Shown here: in pieces, positions 7,536 through 15,636 of the stretch
How the letters are laid out: every line of letters begins with the position of its first letter
How positions within the stretch are numbered: position 1 is the stretch's first letter
Source of the DNA: an uncultured Ruminiclostridium sp.
GTDB lineage: Bacteria; Bacillota; Clostridia; Oscillospirales; Ruminococcaceae
Direction: 5' to 3'
DNA length: 64,000 bases
Assembly (NCBI GenBank): GCA_947629925.1
Contig: CANRFO010000001.1
Location: forward strand, 1 to 64,000
The notes under the pieces: generated by a model
What the model saw: the letters and a program-made list of their open reading frames with translations, nothing else
What the model was told of the DNA's origin: nothing
Database searches by the model: none
Translations under genes and position numbers: made by a program

Positions 7536-9899
7536 TCACACATTCCATCCCGCAAGTTTTCTTGCCAGCATAACGCTGTCAAGCTCGTCTATATCGCCGT
7601 TTCCGTCAACATCTGCGGCAGACTGGTCTATCGCAACGTTCCAGCTTGCAAGGTAACGCGCAAGAGCCACGCTGTCAAGCTCATCTACTTCGCCGCTGCC
7701 GTCGACGTCGCATGGAGTGGTAGCGACAAGCTTTGTTGTTGAAAGCAGGTATTCGCTGAAGTGGTTTGTGGTGAAAATTATGTAACCGCCTGAAACAGCA
7801 GCTTTTATTTCAGTGAGCTTGCCGTTTGCGTCACGGTGGTAAACGTATATGTTTTCAGTATCCCAGCCTTCGGGGACAGGGATACGGACGATGACCTCGC
7901 CCTCAGGCTGTATCTCTTTTCCGTTCTTTGTGAGGGTTATGCTGTAAGTCAAAGAGGTTTCCGTCTTTTCGGTTTGTTCAGCGTTGAGCTGTGAGCCCGT
8001 GTGAACGCTGTTCTCGCCTGCGGTCATCTCTATCCCTGTTTTCGAGTCGGTAAACTCATTCAGAGAAGAGAAAGGTATACGGTTATTGTCAGCATACGTC
8101 TGTGCAGAAGAGCCTGTATGACCGTAAATGGTGAGGTCAGGCGAACCCCATGACGAAAAAGCACGATAAGCAATATTTGTTACACCTGCAGGAATGTATA
8201 CTGATTTTAAATTTGGACAGAATTCAAAAACTGCATCAGGTATTTTGGTTATTCCCTCAGACAATATCACTGATGTGATAGAATCGCAGAATGCAAATAC
8301 GCCTGTCCCTATTTCCGTAACGCTGTCGGAAATAAATACCGTCTTTAAGGCACTGCCCATAAACGCATCGCCTTGTATGGAGACGGTGCTGTCGGGGACC
8401 GCGTAGGAGTCGCCGCTTTTTCCTGCGGGATAAGCAACTAACACAGAGCTGTCTTTTGTAAACAGAATGCCGTAGTCAGATTTGAAGAAATTGTTGTTTT
8501 CTTCCACCTTAATATCTGTCAGGGAAGAACATCTGCCGAATACGCCTGTTGATATGGCAGCCGTGTTTTTGGGAATGGTCACCGCTTCCAATCCGCTGTT
8601 CCAGAAAGCGCTGGGACCTATGGAAGTCAATGTTTCGGGAAGTTCAACGGAAGTTAAGCTGCTGCAGTTTCCGAATGTCCTGTATTGTATCGTTGTCAGG
8701 CTTGCAGGAAAATCTATCTTATTTAATTTGCCGCAGTTGGCAAATACATCGTCATTGAGCGTTGCCAGAGCAGAGGGCAATTTCACCGACTGCAGCTCGG
8801 AGCAGCCATTGAACGCTCCTTCTCCTATTTCCTCTACGCTTTCGGGAAATTGCAGTCGAGTAAGCTTTTCGCAGGACGCAAATGCGTTGGCTCCTATCTT
8901 CTTCAGGCTGTCAGGGAAAGTTATTTCCGAAAGAAAATCGCACCAGTAAAACGCGCCATCTTCTATTGTAGTCACGCCGTTGGGTACAGCATATGAATCG
9001 ATATCCTTGCCGCAAGGGTACAGTATCAGGGTAGTTATGTTTTTGTTAAACAAAATTCCGTCTGTCGAGCTGAAATTTTTATTGTTTGCCTTTACGTTTA
9101 TCGAGGTCAAATTGGTGCATCTCACAAATGCTTCCTTGCCAATCTCCTCAACATTGTCGGATATCGTTATTTCCGCCAGGGAAGTGCAGCGGTAAAATGC
9201 CCTTTCCCCTATTACCGTCACGCTGTTGGGAATATTTATCTCTGTCAGTTTATAGCAGCCGAAAAACGCATAGTCCCCTATTATCGTCACGCTGTCGGGA
9301 AGATTTATCTCTGTCAGTGATGAGCAATCAGAGAACGCTCTTTCTCCTATTTCCGTCACGTTTTTTGGGAGTTTGACGGACGCCAGCTTATAGCAGCTTC
9401 TAAACGTTCCGTTCTCTATTACTGTCAAGCCTGCGGGAAGTGTTATTTCCGTCAGGGAATAGCAGTAATAAAACGCATTGCTGCCCATAGTCGTCAAGCT
9501 GTCGGGAAGAGTTACTTTCGCCAAAGAGTTGCAACTAGAGAACGCTCCGTCGTCTATCTTGGTCACGCTGTTGGGAAGAGTTATCTCCGTTAGCGAGGAG
9601 CAGTAATAAAACGCCCTATCCCCTATCTCCGTCACCGCTTGCCCGTTTATTTGAGAAGGAATAGTAACTTTGGTCTCTGTGCCTTCATACCCCGTTATAG
9701 ACAGCGTTCCATCCTCCAACTCCTCATACTCAAAATCTCCGTCTGTGAATCTGTCTCCCGCCGACAAAGGCTCCGCTTCCTGCGGCACGCCTTCCGTCAG
9801 TGTTTCCTGCGTCAGGGGTTCTGCAATCGCCGCCTGAGTCAGGCAGGCAACTGTCATTGCGGCAGCAAGAAAAGCTGCCAAAAGTTTCTTTTGTTTCAT
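7536..9899 (-). CDS. Secreted BspA-like leucine-rich-repeat protein with C-terminal dockerin (787 aa)
   Basis: It shares the signal peptide of the 981-residue paralogue. The first 30 residues are identical, and the DNA is identical from 9826 to the start codon. A nearly continuous LRR_5 array (about 75-600) is broken by two degenerate inserts with SINVKANNKNF and DIKVEENNNFF. After it come the shared beta domain (about 630-715) and a dockerin (730-787); the usual Gly before the first calcium loop is Cys here (PCDVDGSG). The secreted product should dock to a cohesin. It is the second gene of the operon, 55 bp after the 720-residue paralogue, with GGAGG before the ATG. Confidence 0.9.
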   Translation of the reverse strand: MKQKKLLAAFLAAAMTVACLTQAAIAEPLTQETLTEGVPQEAEPLSAGDRFTDGDFEYEELEDGTLSITGYEGTETKVTIPSQINGQAVTEIGDRAFYYCSSLTEITLPNSVTKIDDGAFSSCNSLAKVTLPDSLTTMGSNAFYYCYSLTEITLPAGLTVIENGTFRSCYKLASVKLPKNVTEIGERAFSDCSSLTEINLPDSVTIIGDYAFFGCYKLTEINIPNSVTVIGERAFYRCTSLAEITISDNVEEIGKEAFVRCTNLTSINVKANNKNFSSTDGILFNKNITTLILYPCGKDIDSYAVPNGVTTIEDGAFYWCDFLSEITFPDSLKKIGANAFASCEKLTRLQFPESVEEIGEGAFNGCSELQSVKLPSALATLNDDVFANCGKLNKIDFPASLTTIQYRTFGNCSSLTSVELPETLTSIGPSAFWNSGLEAVTIPKNTAAISTGVFGRCSSLTDIKVEENNNFFKSDYGILFTKDSSVLVAYPAGKSGDSYAVPDSTVSIQGDAFMGSALKTVFISDSVTEIGTGVFAFCDSITSVILSEGITKIPDAVFEFCPNLKSVYIPAGVTNIAYRAFSSWGSPDLTIYGHTGSSAQTYADNNRIPFSSLNEFTDSKTGIEMTAGENSVHTGSQLNAEQTEKTETSLTYSITLTKNGKEIQPEGEVIVRIPVPEGWDTENIYVYHRDANGKLTEIKAAVSGGYIIFTTNHFSEYLLSTTKLVATTPCDVDGSGEVDELDSVALARYLASWNVAIDQSAADVDGNGDIDELDSVMLARKLAGWNV

Positions 9900-9954
9900 G
9901 ATTCTTCTTCCTCCTAAAAATTTGTTTTATCAATAAAATCAATGCGCTAAATTA

Positions 9955-12117
9955 TCATACATTCCACCCTGCGAGTTTTCTTGCCAGCATAACGCTGTCA
10001 AGCTCGTCTATATCGCCGTTTCCGTCAACATCTGCGGCAGACTGATCTATCGCAACGTTCCAGCTTGCAAGGTAACGTGCAAGAGCTACGCTGTCAAGCT
10101 CGTCTACTTCGCCGTTGCCGTCGACGTCGCCGAGCTTGATTGTCGTCTGCTTCTCGGTGGTGAGAACATATTCGCTGAAGTGGTTTGTGGTGAAAATTAT
10201 GTAGCCGCCTGAAACAGCAGCTTTTATTTCAGTGAGCCTGCCGTTTGCGTCACGGTGATAAACATAGATGTTTTCAGTATCCCAGCCTTCGGGAACGGGG
10301 ATACGGACGGTAACATTCCCTTCGGGTTGGATCTCTTCTCCGTTGCAGGTGAGGGTTATATTATAGGAAACAGATGTTTCAGTCTTCTCCGTCTGTTTAA
10401 CATAAAGCTTTGTATCATCGGGGATAACGTTTGTGTCAGCGGTGACCGATACATCACTTTCACTGTTCAGGAAAAGGCCGATAGAAACGAAAGGTATTTT
10501 ATATTCGTTTGCATAAGTTTCGGCATAAGAGTTGGTGTAACCGTAGATGGTGAGGTCGGGGCAACCGAAAAAGGCATTATATCCTATTTTCGTGACGCTT
10601 GTGGGAATGGTTATTTTCGTCAGTGAGGAGCAGTCTTCAAATACACAAGAATCAATTGTTGTCAAGCTGTCAGGAAGATTTATTTCCGTAAGCGAGGTAC
10701 ATTCACAAAATGCAGAACCTCCTATTATTATCAAACCTTCGGAAAAATTTATTGTTGTCAGCGATTTACATCCATAAAACGCATGGCTCCATATTGATAC
10801 CGAGCTTTTGGGAATAGTTATTTCCTTTAGTAAAGAGCATCCTTCAAACGCACCGTTCTTTATTGATATCACGCTGTCGGGAATTTCATATGAAGTAACA
10901 TCTTTACCGCAAGGGAATTGTATAAGTTCAGTTACATCTTTGTTAAACCAAACTCCATCTATTGAGCAGAAATTTTTGTTGTTTTCGTCCACGTTTATTT
11001 CCGTCAGCGAGGAGCAATTGGAGAATATACTTCCAAATACTAATGTTGTCACGCTGTCAGGAATGGTTATTTCCGTCAGTGAGGAGCATCCGTAAAATGC
11101 GCTGTCCCATATTGTTGTCAAACTGTCGGGAAGAATTATTTGCGACAACGAGGAGCATTCTTCAAACGCTCCTGCCCCTATTGATGTCAGGCTGTCGGGA
11201 AGATTTATTTCCGTAAGCGAAGTGCAGTATGCAAATGTCGAGTCCCCTATTGCTGTCACACCGTTAGGTATGGTTATTTCCGTCAGCGAGGAGCAGCCCC
11301 CAAACGCCTCTTTCTTTATTGTTGTCACACTTTTGGGAATGGTTATTTTTGTCAGTGATTCGCATTTGACAAATGCCTCTTCCCCTATTGTCGTCAAGCC
11401 GTCGGGAAGATTTATTTCCGTCAGCGAGGAGCAGCTCCCAAACGCCTCGTTCTCTATTATTGTCACGCTGTCGGGGAGATGTATTACTGTTAGCAATTCA
11501 CAGCGGTCAAACGCCTCGTCATCTATAGTTGTCACGCCGTCGGGGATCATATATGAAGTAATGGCTTTGCTGCAAGGGAAACGTATCAGAGTAGTTGCGT
11601 CCTTGTTAAACAAAACACCATCTATCGAGCAGAAATTTTTATTGTTTTCGTCCACGTTTATTTCCGTCAACGAGGAGCAGCCTTGTAAAGCAAATATCCC
11701 TATTGACGTAATGTTGTCAGAAAAATTTATTTCTGTTAGTGATGAACAGGCAGCAAACGCATAAGCCTCTATTGTTGTTAAGCTGTCAGGAATAGTTATT
11801 TTTTCAAGCTGATAATTCCAGCGGAACGCACTGTCGCCTATCACCGTCACCTTTTTCCCGTTAATTTCAGAGGGAACGACCACTTCAATGTCACCGCCGT
11901 TATATTTCGTGATAGCCAGCGTTCCGTCCTCTAATTCCTTATAGCGGAAGCCTTCGTACAAGTTTGAATCACCTTCACCGACTACGACCGACGCAGGCTG
12001 AAGACCTTCCGACTGCAAGAAATCATCGCTTTCTGCAAGTGCTGTTTGAGGCAAAGCTGTCACCGCCATTGCTGCCGCGATAAAAGCTGCTGTTAATTTT
12101 TTGAATGTTTTCTTCAT
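9955..12117 (-). CDS. Secreted BspA-like leucine-rich-repeat protein with C-terminal dockerin (720 aa), first gene of operon
   Basis: The reading frame is open upstream to 12174, but the true start is the ATG at 12117. It is preceded by GGAGGAGT and begins a normal signal peptide (MKKTFKKLTAAFIAAAM). The mature part is an LRR_5 array (about 60-540), the shared beta domain (about 560-645) and a dockerin (663-720) with the same two calcium loops as its paralogues. Two 'EINVDENNKNFCSIDG' inserts interrupt the array. Only 55 bp separate the start from the left inverted repeat of the invertible segment, and no convincing promoter lies there. Transcription should therefore depend on the segment's orientation or on read-through from the recombinase gene. 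Confidence 0.9.
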   Translation of the reverse strand: MKKTFKKLTAAFIAAAMAVTALPQTALAESDDFLQSEGLQPASVVVGEGDSNLYEGFRYKELEDGTLAITKYNGGDIEVVVPSEINGKKVTVIGDSAFRWNYQLEKITIPDSLTTIEAYAFAACSSLTEINFSDNITSIGIFALQGCSSLTEINVDENNKNFCSIDGVLFNKDATTLIRFPCSKAITSYMIPDGVTTIDDEAFDRCELLTVIHLPDSVTIIENEAFGSCSSLTEINLPDGLTTIGEEAFVKCESLTKITIPKSVTTIKKEAFGGCSSLTEITIPNGVTAIGDSTFAYCTSLTEINLPDSLTSIGAGAFEECSSLSQIILPDSLTTIWDSAFYGCSSLTEITIPDSVTTLVFGSIFSNCSSLTEINVDENNKNFCSIDGVWFNKDVTELIQFPCGKDVTSYEIPDSVISIKNGAFEGCSLLKEITIPKSSVSIWSHAFYGCKSLTTINFSEGLIIIGGSAFCECTSLTEINLPDSLTTIDSCVFEDCSSLTKITIPTSVTKIGYNAFFGCPDLTIYGYTNSYAETYANEYKIPFVSIGLFLNSESDVSVTADTNVIPDDTKLYVKQTEKTETSVSYNITLTCNGEEIQPEGNVTVRIPVPEGWDTENIYVYHRDANGRLTEIKAAVSGGYIIFTTNHFSEYVLTTEKQTTIKLGDVDGNGEVDELDSVALARYLASWNVAIDQSAADVDGNGDIDELDSVMLARKLAGWNV

Positions 12118-12172
12118 AAGATACTCCTCCGTATAATTTTGAAATTTAAGGAAATAATGGTCCTGCCAAAGC

Positions 12173-12198
12173 ATTTTCGCTTATTGTATCCATAAACG
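12173..12198 (+). repeat. Left inverted repeat of the switch
   Basis: This 26-bp arm contains the perfect 19-bp core CTTATTGTATCCATAAACG (12180-12198). The extension ATTTTC on the operon side also matches the right arm, leaving one mismatch over 26 bp. Confidence 0.9.
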
Positions 12199-12228
12199 AA
12201 GCGGCGCCGTTTTAAGCGCCGCTTTTTT
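12199..12228 (+). terminator. Hairpin with T6 just inside the left repeat
   Basis: AGCGGCGC pairs with GCGCCGCT and is followed by TTTTTT on the plus strand. Leftward, after the recombinase gene, the same hairpin is followed only by TTCGTTTATGG. It should stop rightward transcripts efficiently but may let some recombinase transcripts leak into the LRR operon. Confidence 0.8.
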
Positions 12229-12241
12229 CAGATATTTACGG

Positions 12242-13204
12242 TCACAGGCTGCTTGCAGGGCGCAGGAGCGCCATATTCCGCCGCTTTTGCTCGATGGACG
12301 AGTGAACGTACCTGTTCAGCGTGGTTTTAACATCCCTGTGTCCCAGAATTTCCGACAAGGATTTTATGTCAAATCCCGCTTCGACGCATCTTGTGGCAAA
12401 TGTGTGCCGCAGGGCGTGAAAGTTCGTTTTCGGCAAGCCGCATTTTGCAATATACTTTTCAAATTTGTACTGCATAACGCGCGGCTCAACAGGCTTTCCG
12501 CCCTTTGTCTTCATCAGCGGTCCGCTGCTCCTGAATTTTTCCGTCAGAGGAACAAGGAACTCGGGCAGCGGGATCGTGCGGTAGGAACTTTTCGTTTTGG
12601 GTGAGGTTACCTCTAAGATCGTCCCCTCGTCATCCTTTATCCTGTGAAAAGTCTTGGAGACTATAAGCTCACCGTTTTTCAGATCATCCCAGCTCAGGGC
12701 GCAAAGCTCGCCCAACCTTATCCCCGTGTAAAGTGCTAGCAAAACGCCGAATTTGTAAATGTCCATGTCAGTGAGGAGGAAAGCCTCAAGCTTCTTCTGC
12801 TCAGCAACTGACAGCACGCGCATTTCCTTCTCCGCTTCCCTCACATAGTGGAATCTGATCTTCGGTATCCCGTATGTTTCCTCCGCGTAGGACAGCGCTG
12901 AGCTTATCATCACAAGGATATCGTTTACGCTTTTCCCGCATAGGGAAGAAAGCAGCTCTGACGCAAAGGAATTTATATCTTTTCCCGCGAGGGAGCGGAC
13001 GGGGATGTCCCCTACGGTAGAAAACAGGATATGATTGCGTATCAGACATTCATATTTGCGGTAAGTGGAATTTTTCACCGTAAGGGAGACCGAATACAGC
13101 CATTCCCACATAAGCTTCGACAGCGTGACGGTGGAAAGCGGCGGCTCGTCCTCCGCCTGTGAAACGCCCTGTAAATTGTAAATTACTGCGTTTTTTTCAG
13201 ACAT
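12242..13204 (-). CDS. Tyrosine recombinase (integrase family), probable invertase
   Basis: The 320-residue protein has an N-terminal SAM-like DNA-binding part (about 25-110) and a C-terminal catalytic domain. The expected residues are present: R163 (TGIRLGELCALSW), K203/K205, H263 and R266 (HALRHTFATR), H289 (GHRDVKTT) and nucleophile Y299. The fold matches phage integrases and XerC/D relatives. It lies entirely inside the inverted repeats and no other phage or conjugation gene is near, which fits a dedicated DNA invertase better than a prophage integrase. GAGGTGAT precedes the ATG. A TATAAT box lies 27 bp upstream. In the present orientation it is transcribed towards the LRR operon. Confidence 0.93.
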   Translation of the reverse strand: MSEKNAVIYNLQGVSQAEDEPPLSTVTLSKLMWEWLYSVSLTVKNSTYRKYECLIRNHILFSTVGDIPVRSLAGKDINSFASELLSSLCGKSVNDILVMISSALSYAEETYGIPKIRFHYVREAEKEMRVLSVAEQKKLEAFLLTDMDIYKFGVLLALYTGIRLGELCALSWDDLKNGELIVSKTFHRIKDDEGTILEVTSPKTKSSYRTIPLPEFLVPLTEKFRSSGPLMKTKGGKPVEPRVMQYKFEKYIAKCGLPKTNFHALRHTFATRCVEAGFDIKSLSEILGHRDVKTTLNRYVHSSIEQKRRNMALLRPASSL

Positions 13205-13230
13205 AACAGATCACCTCTCGTTTTTTCTTA

Positions 13231-13236
13231 ATTATA
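13231..13236 (-). promoter_or_regulatory. Likely -10 box of the recombinase gene
   Basis: A TATAAT on the minus strand lies 27 bp before the start codon. The expected -35 position (CGTTTT) is poor, suggesting low expression. Confidence 0.4.
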
Positions 13237-13281
13237 CAATAAATCCGCGCCGCAAAACGTCTCGGGTGAAATAAATTTATA

Positions 13282-13310
13282 TTGACAAATCCCGCTGATT
13301 GTGATAAAAT
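13282..13310 (+). promoter_or_regulatory. Strong outward promoter of the invertible segment
   Basis: TTGACA (13282-13287), a 17-bp spacer and TAAAAT (13305-13310) form a near-consensus housekeeping promoter reading right, across the right repeat. As drawn it serves no gene: its RNA would meet the terminator at 13363-13422 after about 100 nt. Inversion would aim it at the LRR/dockerin operon. Confidence 0.85.
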
Positions 13311-13336
13311 TATGAAAAAGATTGTCATTTACCAAA

Positions 13337-13362
13337 CGTTTATGGATACAATAAGAGAAAAT
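13337..13362 (-). repeat. Right inverted repeat of the switch
   Basis: This is the reverse complement of the left arm: perfect over 19 bp (13337-13355) and 25 of 26 overall. The mismatch is at the seventh base from the outer end. Confidence 0.9.
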
Positions 13363-13422
13363 AAAATCAGCCGCCGACAGGAAAAACGATGTTTTTCCGT
13401 ATCGACGGCTGTTTGATTTTTT
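13363..13422. terminator. Strong bidirectional terminator outside the right repeat
   Basis: AAAATCAGCCG.CGA and GGAAAAA pair with TTTTTCC and TCGACGGCTG.TTTGATTTT around a GATG loop, with T-rich tails on both sides. It would stop the outward promoter's RNA in the present orientation and also shield the segment from the leftward lipoprotein gene at 13710-14807. Confidence 0.85.
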
Positions 13423-13709
13423 GGGAGATTTAACTGACGGAGATATTCTTAAGCCTGTTGCTGGTGCTATAAGATAGTTTGTTTTTCTTTATTATGTCAC
13501 AAGAACAAACATTCGCGCGCCAACTAACTTCGGCAAAGAATAAATAATATTTCACAAATCACAACAAAAATTCCACAGATACTATCGGGCCAAATACCCT
13601 TTTATAGACCTCTGATCGCCCTTGAACGAGGCATATGTTCTTCGCAACAACGCCAAGAATTTTTAACCCCTGATACTTAATAATTCCGTTTTGAAGCCTG
13701 CGGAAAGTT

Positions 13710-14807
13710 TTAATCCACAGGGATCAGATTATCAAGCGCAGTCTCATAATCAAAGCCGACAGCCTGACGTACAGAATCGCCTGTGTAGCTGCCTATCGTA
13801 TCATCATCGGTGACAACAGAAAATGAACCATCATCATTTTTCATCAGCCACACGCTCCATACGCTGTAATATTTATTTCCTACGGTATATTCTCCGCCGA
13901 ACTTTTCCATATTGTTATCGTTCAGGTAATCGTCTGCCAGTTTTTCCAGCTCCGCTTTTTCCTCTTCCTTTATTTCAGCAGGCGCTGGTGTTACATAGCA
14001 TTGTTCGTCGTTATTCCAGAAAAGAAGATAATTGCAAAACAGCATAGGATAGGTTTGACTAAAAGCAAAGTTGTCTTTAATTTCACCTAACTGAAACTGA
14101 CTTATTTCACATTCAGGCTGATTGTCATTGAAACTGAAGAACTTATTTACCGATGAGTCTGTGCTGACGCCGCCTGAAAGAATAAGATGACTGAATCCGC
14201 TATATTGCAATTCATACAATTTGCTGTCACAAGCATATATTTCGTCATCAACAGTAAATTTTTTATTTTTGTCCGCGAAAATCAGAACATCCTTAAAATC
14301 GCCCGATATAAGATCATTTTCAAAAATCATAACGTACTCTGTCTGACCGTCTTGGTCAAAGTCCTTTATTAAAGCTTGGGTCAATTCAGGAGCTGCATTG
14401 AGGGAATCACTGTTATTGTAATTACCGTATTCATTTTCGCTCAACTTTTCCTGAGCTGCCTGCCTTGCCTGCTCAAGCAGCTCTTTATCTTCAAAATCAT
14501 CTTCCGAGCTTATCACATCATCAGTCGACAAGCGCATTTCATAGTATTTTGTGTCTGCGGTAAGCTGAATCGCTTCTGTCTCAGCGTTTTCTTCTTCTGA
14601 AGCAGAGGTTTCCACAGTATTTTCTTCGGTTTGCGAAGCAGTCGAGGCTTCCGTTGTTGATTCGGAAGCGGTCGTTTCCTGACGGGTCTGTTCAGTTGAG
14701 GAAACGGCAGTTGTTTCCTCCTCAGAATTGTTTTCTCCTGAGCATGCTGTAAACAGAATCGCCGCGGATAAAATAATGGTGAGGAGCTTTAAATATTTGT
14801 TTGTCAT
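13710..14807 (-). CDS. Lipoprotein of unknown function, Thr/Ser/Glu-rich linker
   Basis: The 365-residue precursor has a lipobox (LFTAC, Cys22) and would be anchored to the outer face of the membrane. Residues 25-85 are a low-complexity Thr/Ser/Glu linker. The remaining globular part includes an acidic FDQDGQTEYVMIFENDL segment, reminiscent of FG-GAP/VCBS-like calcium loops, but no family is secure. It is monocistronic, with its own TTGATT-17-TATAAT promoter (14836-14864) and a terminator region before the switch. The acidic loop style recurs in the lipoprotein at 55681-57006. Confidence 0.85.
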   Translation of the reverse strand: MTNKYLKLLTIILSAAILFTACSGENNSEEETTAVSSTEQTRQETTASESTTEASTASQTEENTVETSASEEENAETEAIQLTADTKYYEMRLSTDDVISSEDDFEDKELLEQARQAAQEKLSENEYGNYNNSDSLNAAPELTQALIKDFDQDGQTEYVMIFENDLISGDFKDVLIFADKNKKFTVDDEIYACDSKLYELQYSGFSHLILSGGVSTDSSVNKFFSFNDNQPECEISQFQLGEIKDNFAFSQTYPMLFCNYLLFWNNDEQCYVTPAPAEIKEEEKAELEKLADDYLNDNNMEKFGGEYTVGNKYYSVWSVWLMKNDDGSFSVVTDDDTIGSYTGDSVRQAVGFDYETALDNLIPVD

Positions 14808-14835
14808 ATTTCCCTCCGATGTTTTATTTTAAATA

Positions 14836-14864
14836 ATTATACCAGTAAATACCATGAAAATCAA
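14836..14864 (-). promoter_or_regulatory. Promoter of the lipoprotein gene
   Basis: On the minus strand TTGATT, a 17-bp spacer and TATAAT precede the start codon by about 30 bp. Confidence 0.75.
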
Positions 14865-15021
14865 GGCGATATAAATTTTCATGTCATATTTATTATAATT
14901 TTCGGGATTTATAGTTGATGGAAAAGCTGTTTCTGAACCATCTTGCGTTGCCATCGCCCAGAACAACCTTTGTTTTTAAGAAAGATCATCAATTTAAATA
15001 TCCATCCAAAAGCCATTTTTT

Positions 15022-15088
15022 AAAAAACAAACGCCCATTCGAACGGCTGACACGTTTCGACCACCGTAAACGGGCGTTTAGTTTTTTG
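15022..15088. terminator. Large bidirectional terminator-like hairpin in a gene-poor stretch
   Basis: AAACGCCC (15029-15036) pairs with GGGCGTTT (15072-15079), flanked by A-run and T-run. The 35-nt interior holds a weaker TTCGAAC/GTTTCGA pairing. The surrounding 14865-15240 has no convincing gene. Confidence 0.55.
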
Positions 15089-15240
15089 GATTTCCGATTG
15101 CTTTGCGCTGCTTATGTTTTGTCGTATTTTATGCGGGGGTCATTGAAGAAACTTTGAATTGTAATAAACACTAAAAAGCCTTCTCCGATTCAAATGCGAT
15201 CGAAGAGGGTTTTATGTAATTGTAAGCGTGGTGTGTATCC

Positions 15241-15378
15241 TTAACTAAGTGAAGCATCATTCTCCCACTTTGACACCGCCTGCGGGCTGACGTTCAGCAT
15301 TTCCGCAAGCTCGTCCTGTTTCAGCTCCTTCTCACGGCGAAGCGCCGCGATTCTTTTTCCCAAGGTATAATTCTCCAT
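15241..15378 (-). pseudogene. Truncated XRE-family helix-turn-helix regulator (45 aa)
   Basis: The product opens like a normal XRE repressor (MENYTLGKRIAALRREKE), keeps the helix-turn-helix (QDELAEMLNVSPQAVSKWEN), and stops right after WENDASLS. Usual relatives continue with a fifth helix and a C-terminal domain. A good AAGGAG lies before the ATG. It may be a remnant, or a micro-protein that still binds DNA. It is too short to be sure it is expressed. Confidence 0.6.
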
Positions 15379-15636
15379 AATTTTCTCCTTTTTGAAAAAA
15401 TGTTCCTACATCTGACATTTTGCGAACGATTTTGCGCAATATCCTTCTCGCTGTGATAATTATAACCGCAAAATGACGGAAAGGGAAGAGAATATCGGTT
15501 GTTTTAAGGCGATTTTGCTCAACTAAAGGTGGATTTTTCCCTCAACCAAGGGTTGAATGGCGGGATTTTGTATAACTTAAAGTTAAAAATATATTAGATA
15601 TAACTAACAGTATAAAAATATTTCCTGTCAGAACCC

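Larger units (their letters stand above)
12173..13362. other. Putative invertible promoter segment (phase switch)
   Basis: A 1,190-bp segment is bounded by inverted repeats. It carries a hairpin, a tyrosine recombinase gene and, at its right edge, a consensus promoter pointing right. Inversion (position x becomes 25535 minus x) would put the -35 box at 12248-12253 and the -10 box at 12225-12230, pointing left. An RNA would then start near 12218 and reach the first LRR gene after about 100 nt. As drawn, that promoter faces a strong terminator, so the operon looks OFF apart from possible read-through from the recombinase gene. Inversion itself is inferred from the layout; only one orientation is seen. 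Confidence 0.78.

Noticed and set aside
2870-12117. Repetitive LRR DNA as a CRISPR array or diversity-generating target
   Set aside because: Repeats are coding LRR units with varying length; no Cas genes or reverse transcriptase are present.
12118-12174. N-terminal extension of the first LRR gene
   Set aside because: The ATG at 12117 has GGAGGAGT and starts a signal peptide; the extension would hide it and has no binding site.
12242-13204. Recombinase as a prophage or ICE integrase
   Set aside because: No phage, relaxase or excisionase genes around it; the flanking sites are inverted, not direct, repeats.
13560-13720. Open stretch of about 50 codons on the minus strand overlapping the end of the lipoprotein gene
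   Set aside because: No start with a ribosome binding site and no family I recognise; may be a relic, but not supportable.
14915-15157. Plus-strand 80-codon frame
   Set aside because: Covers a terminator-like hairpin, has no good ribosome binding site and has biased composition.
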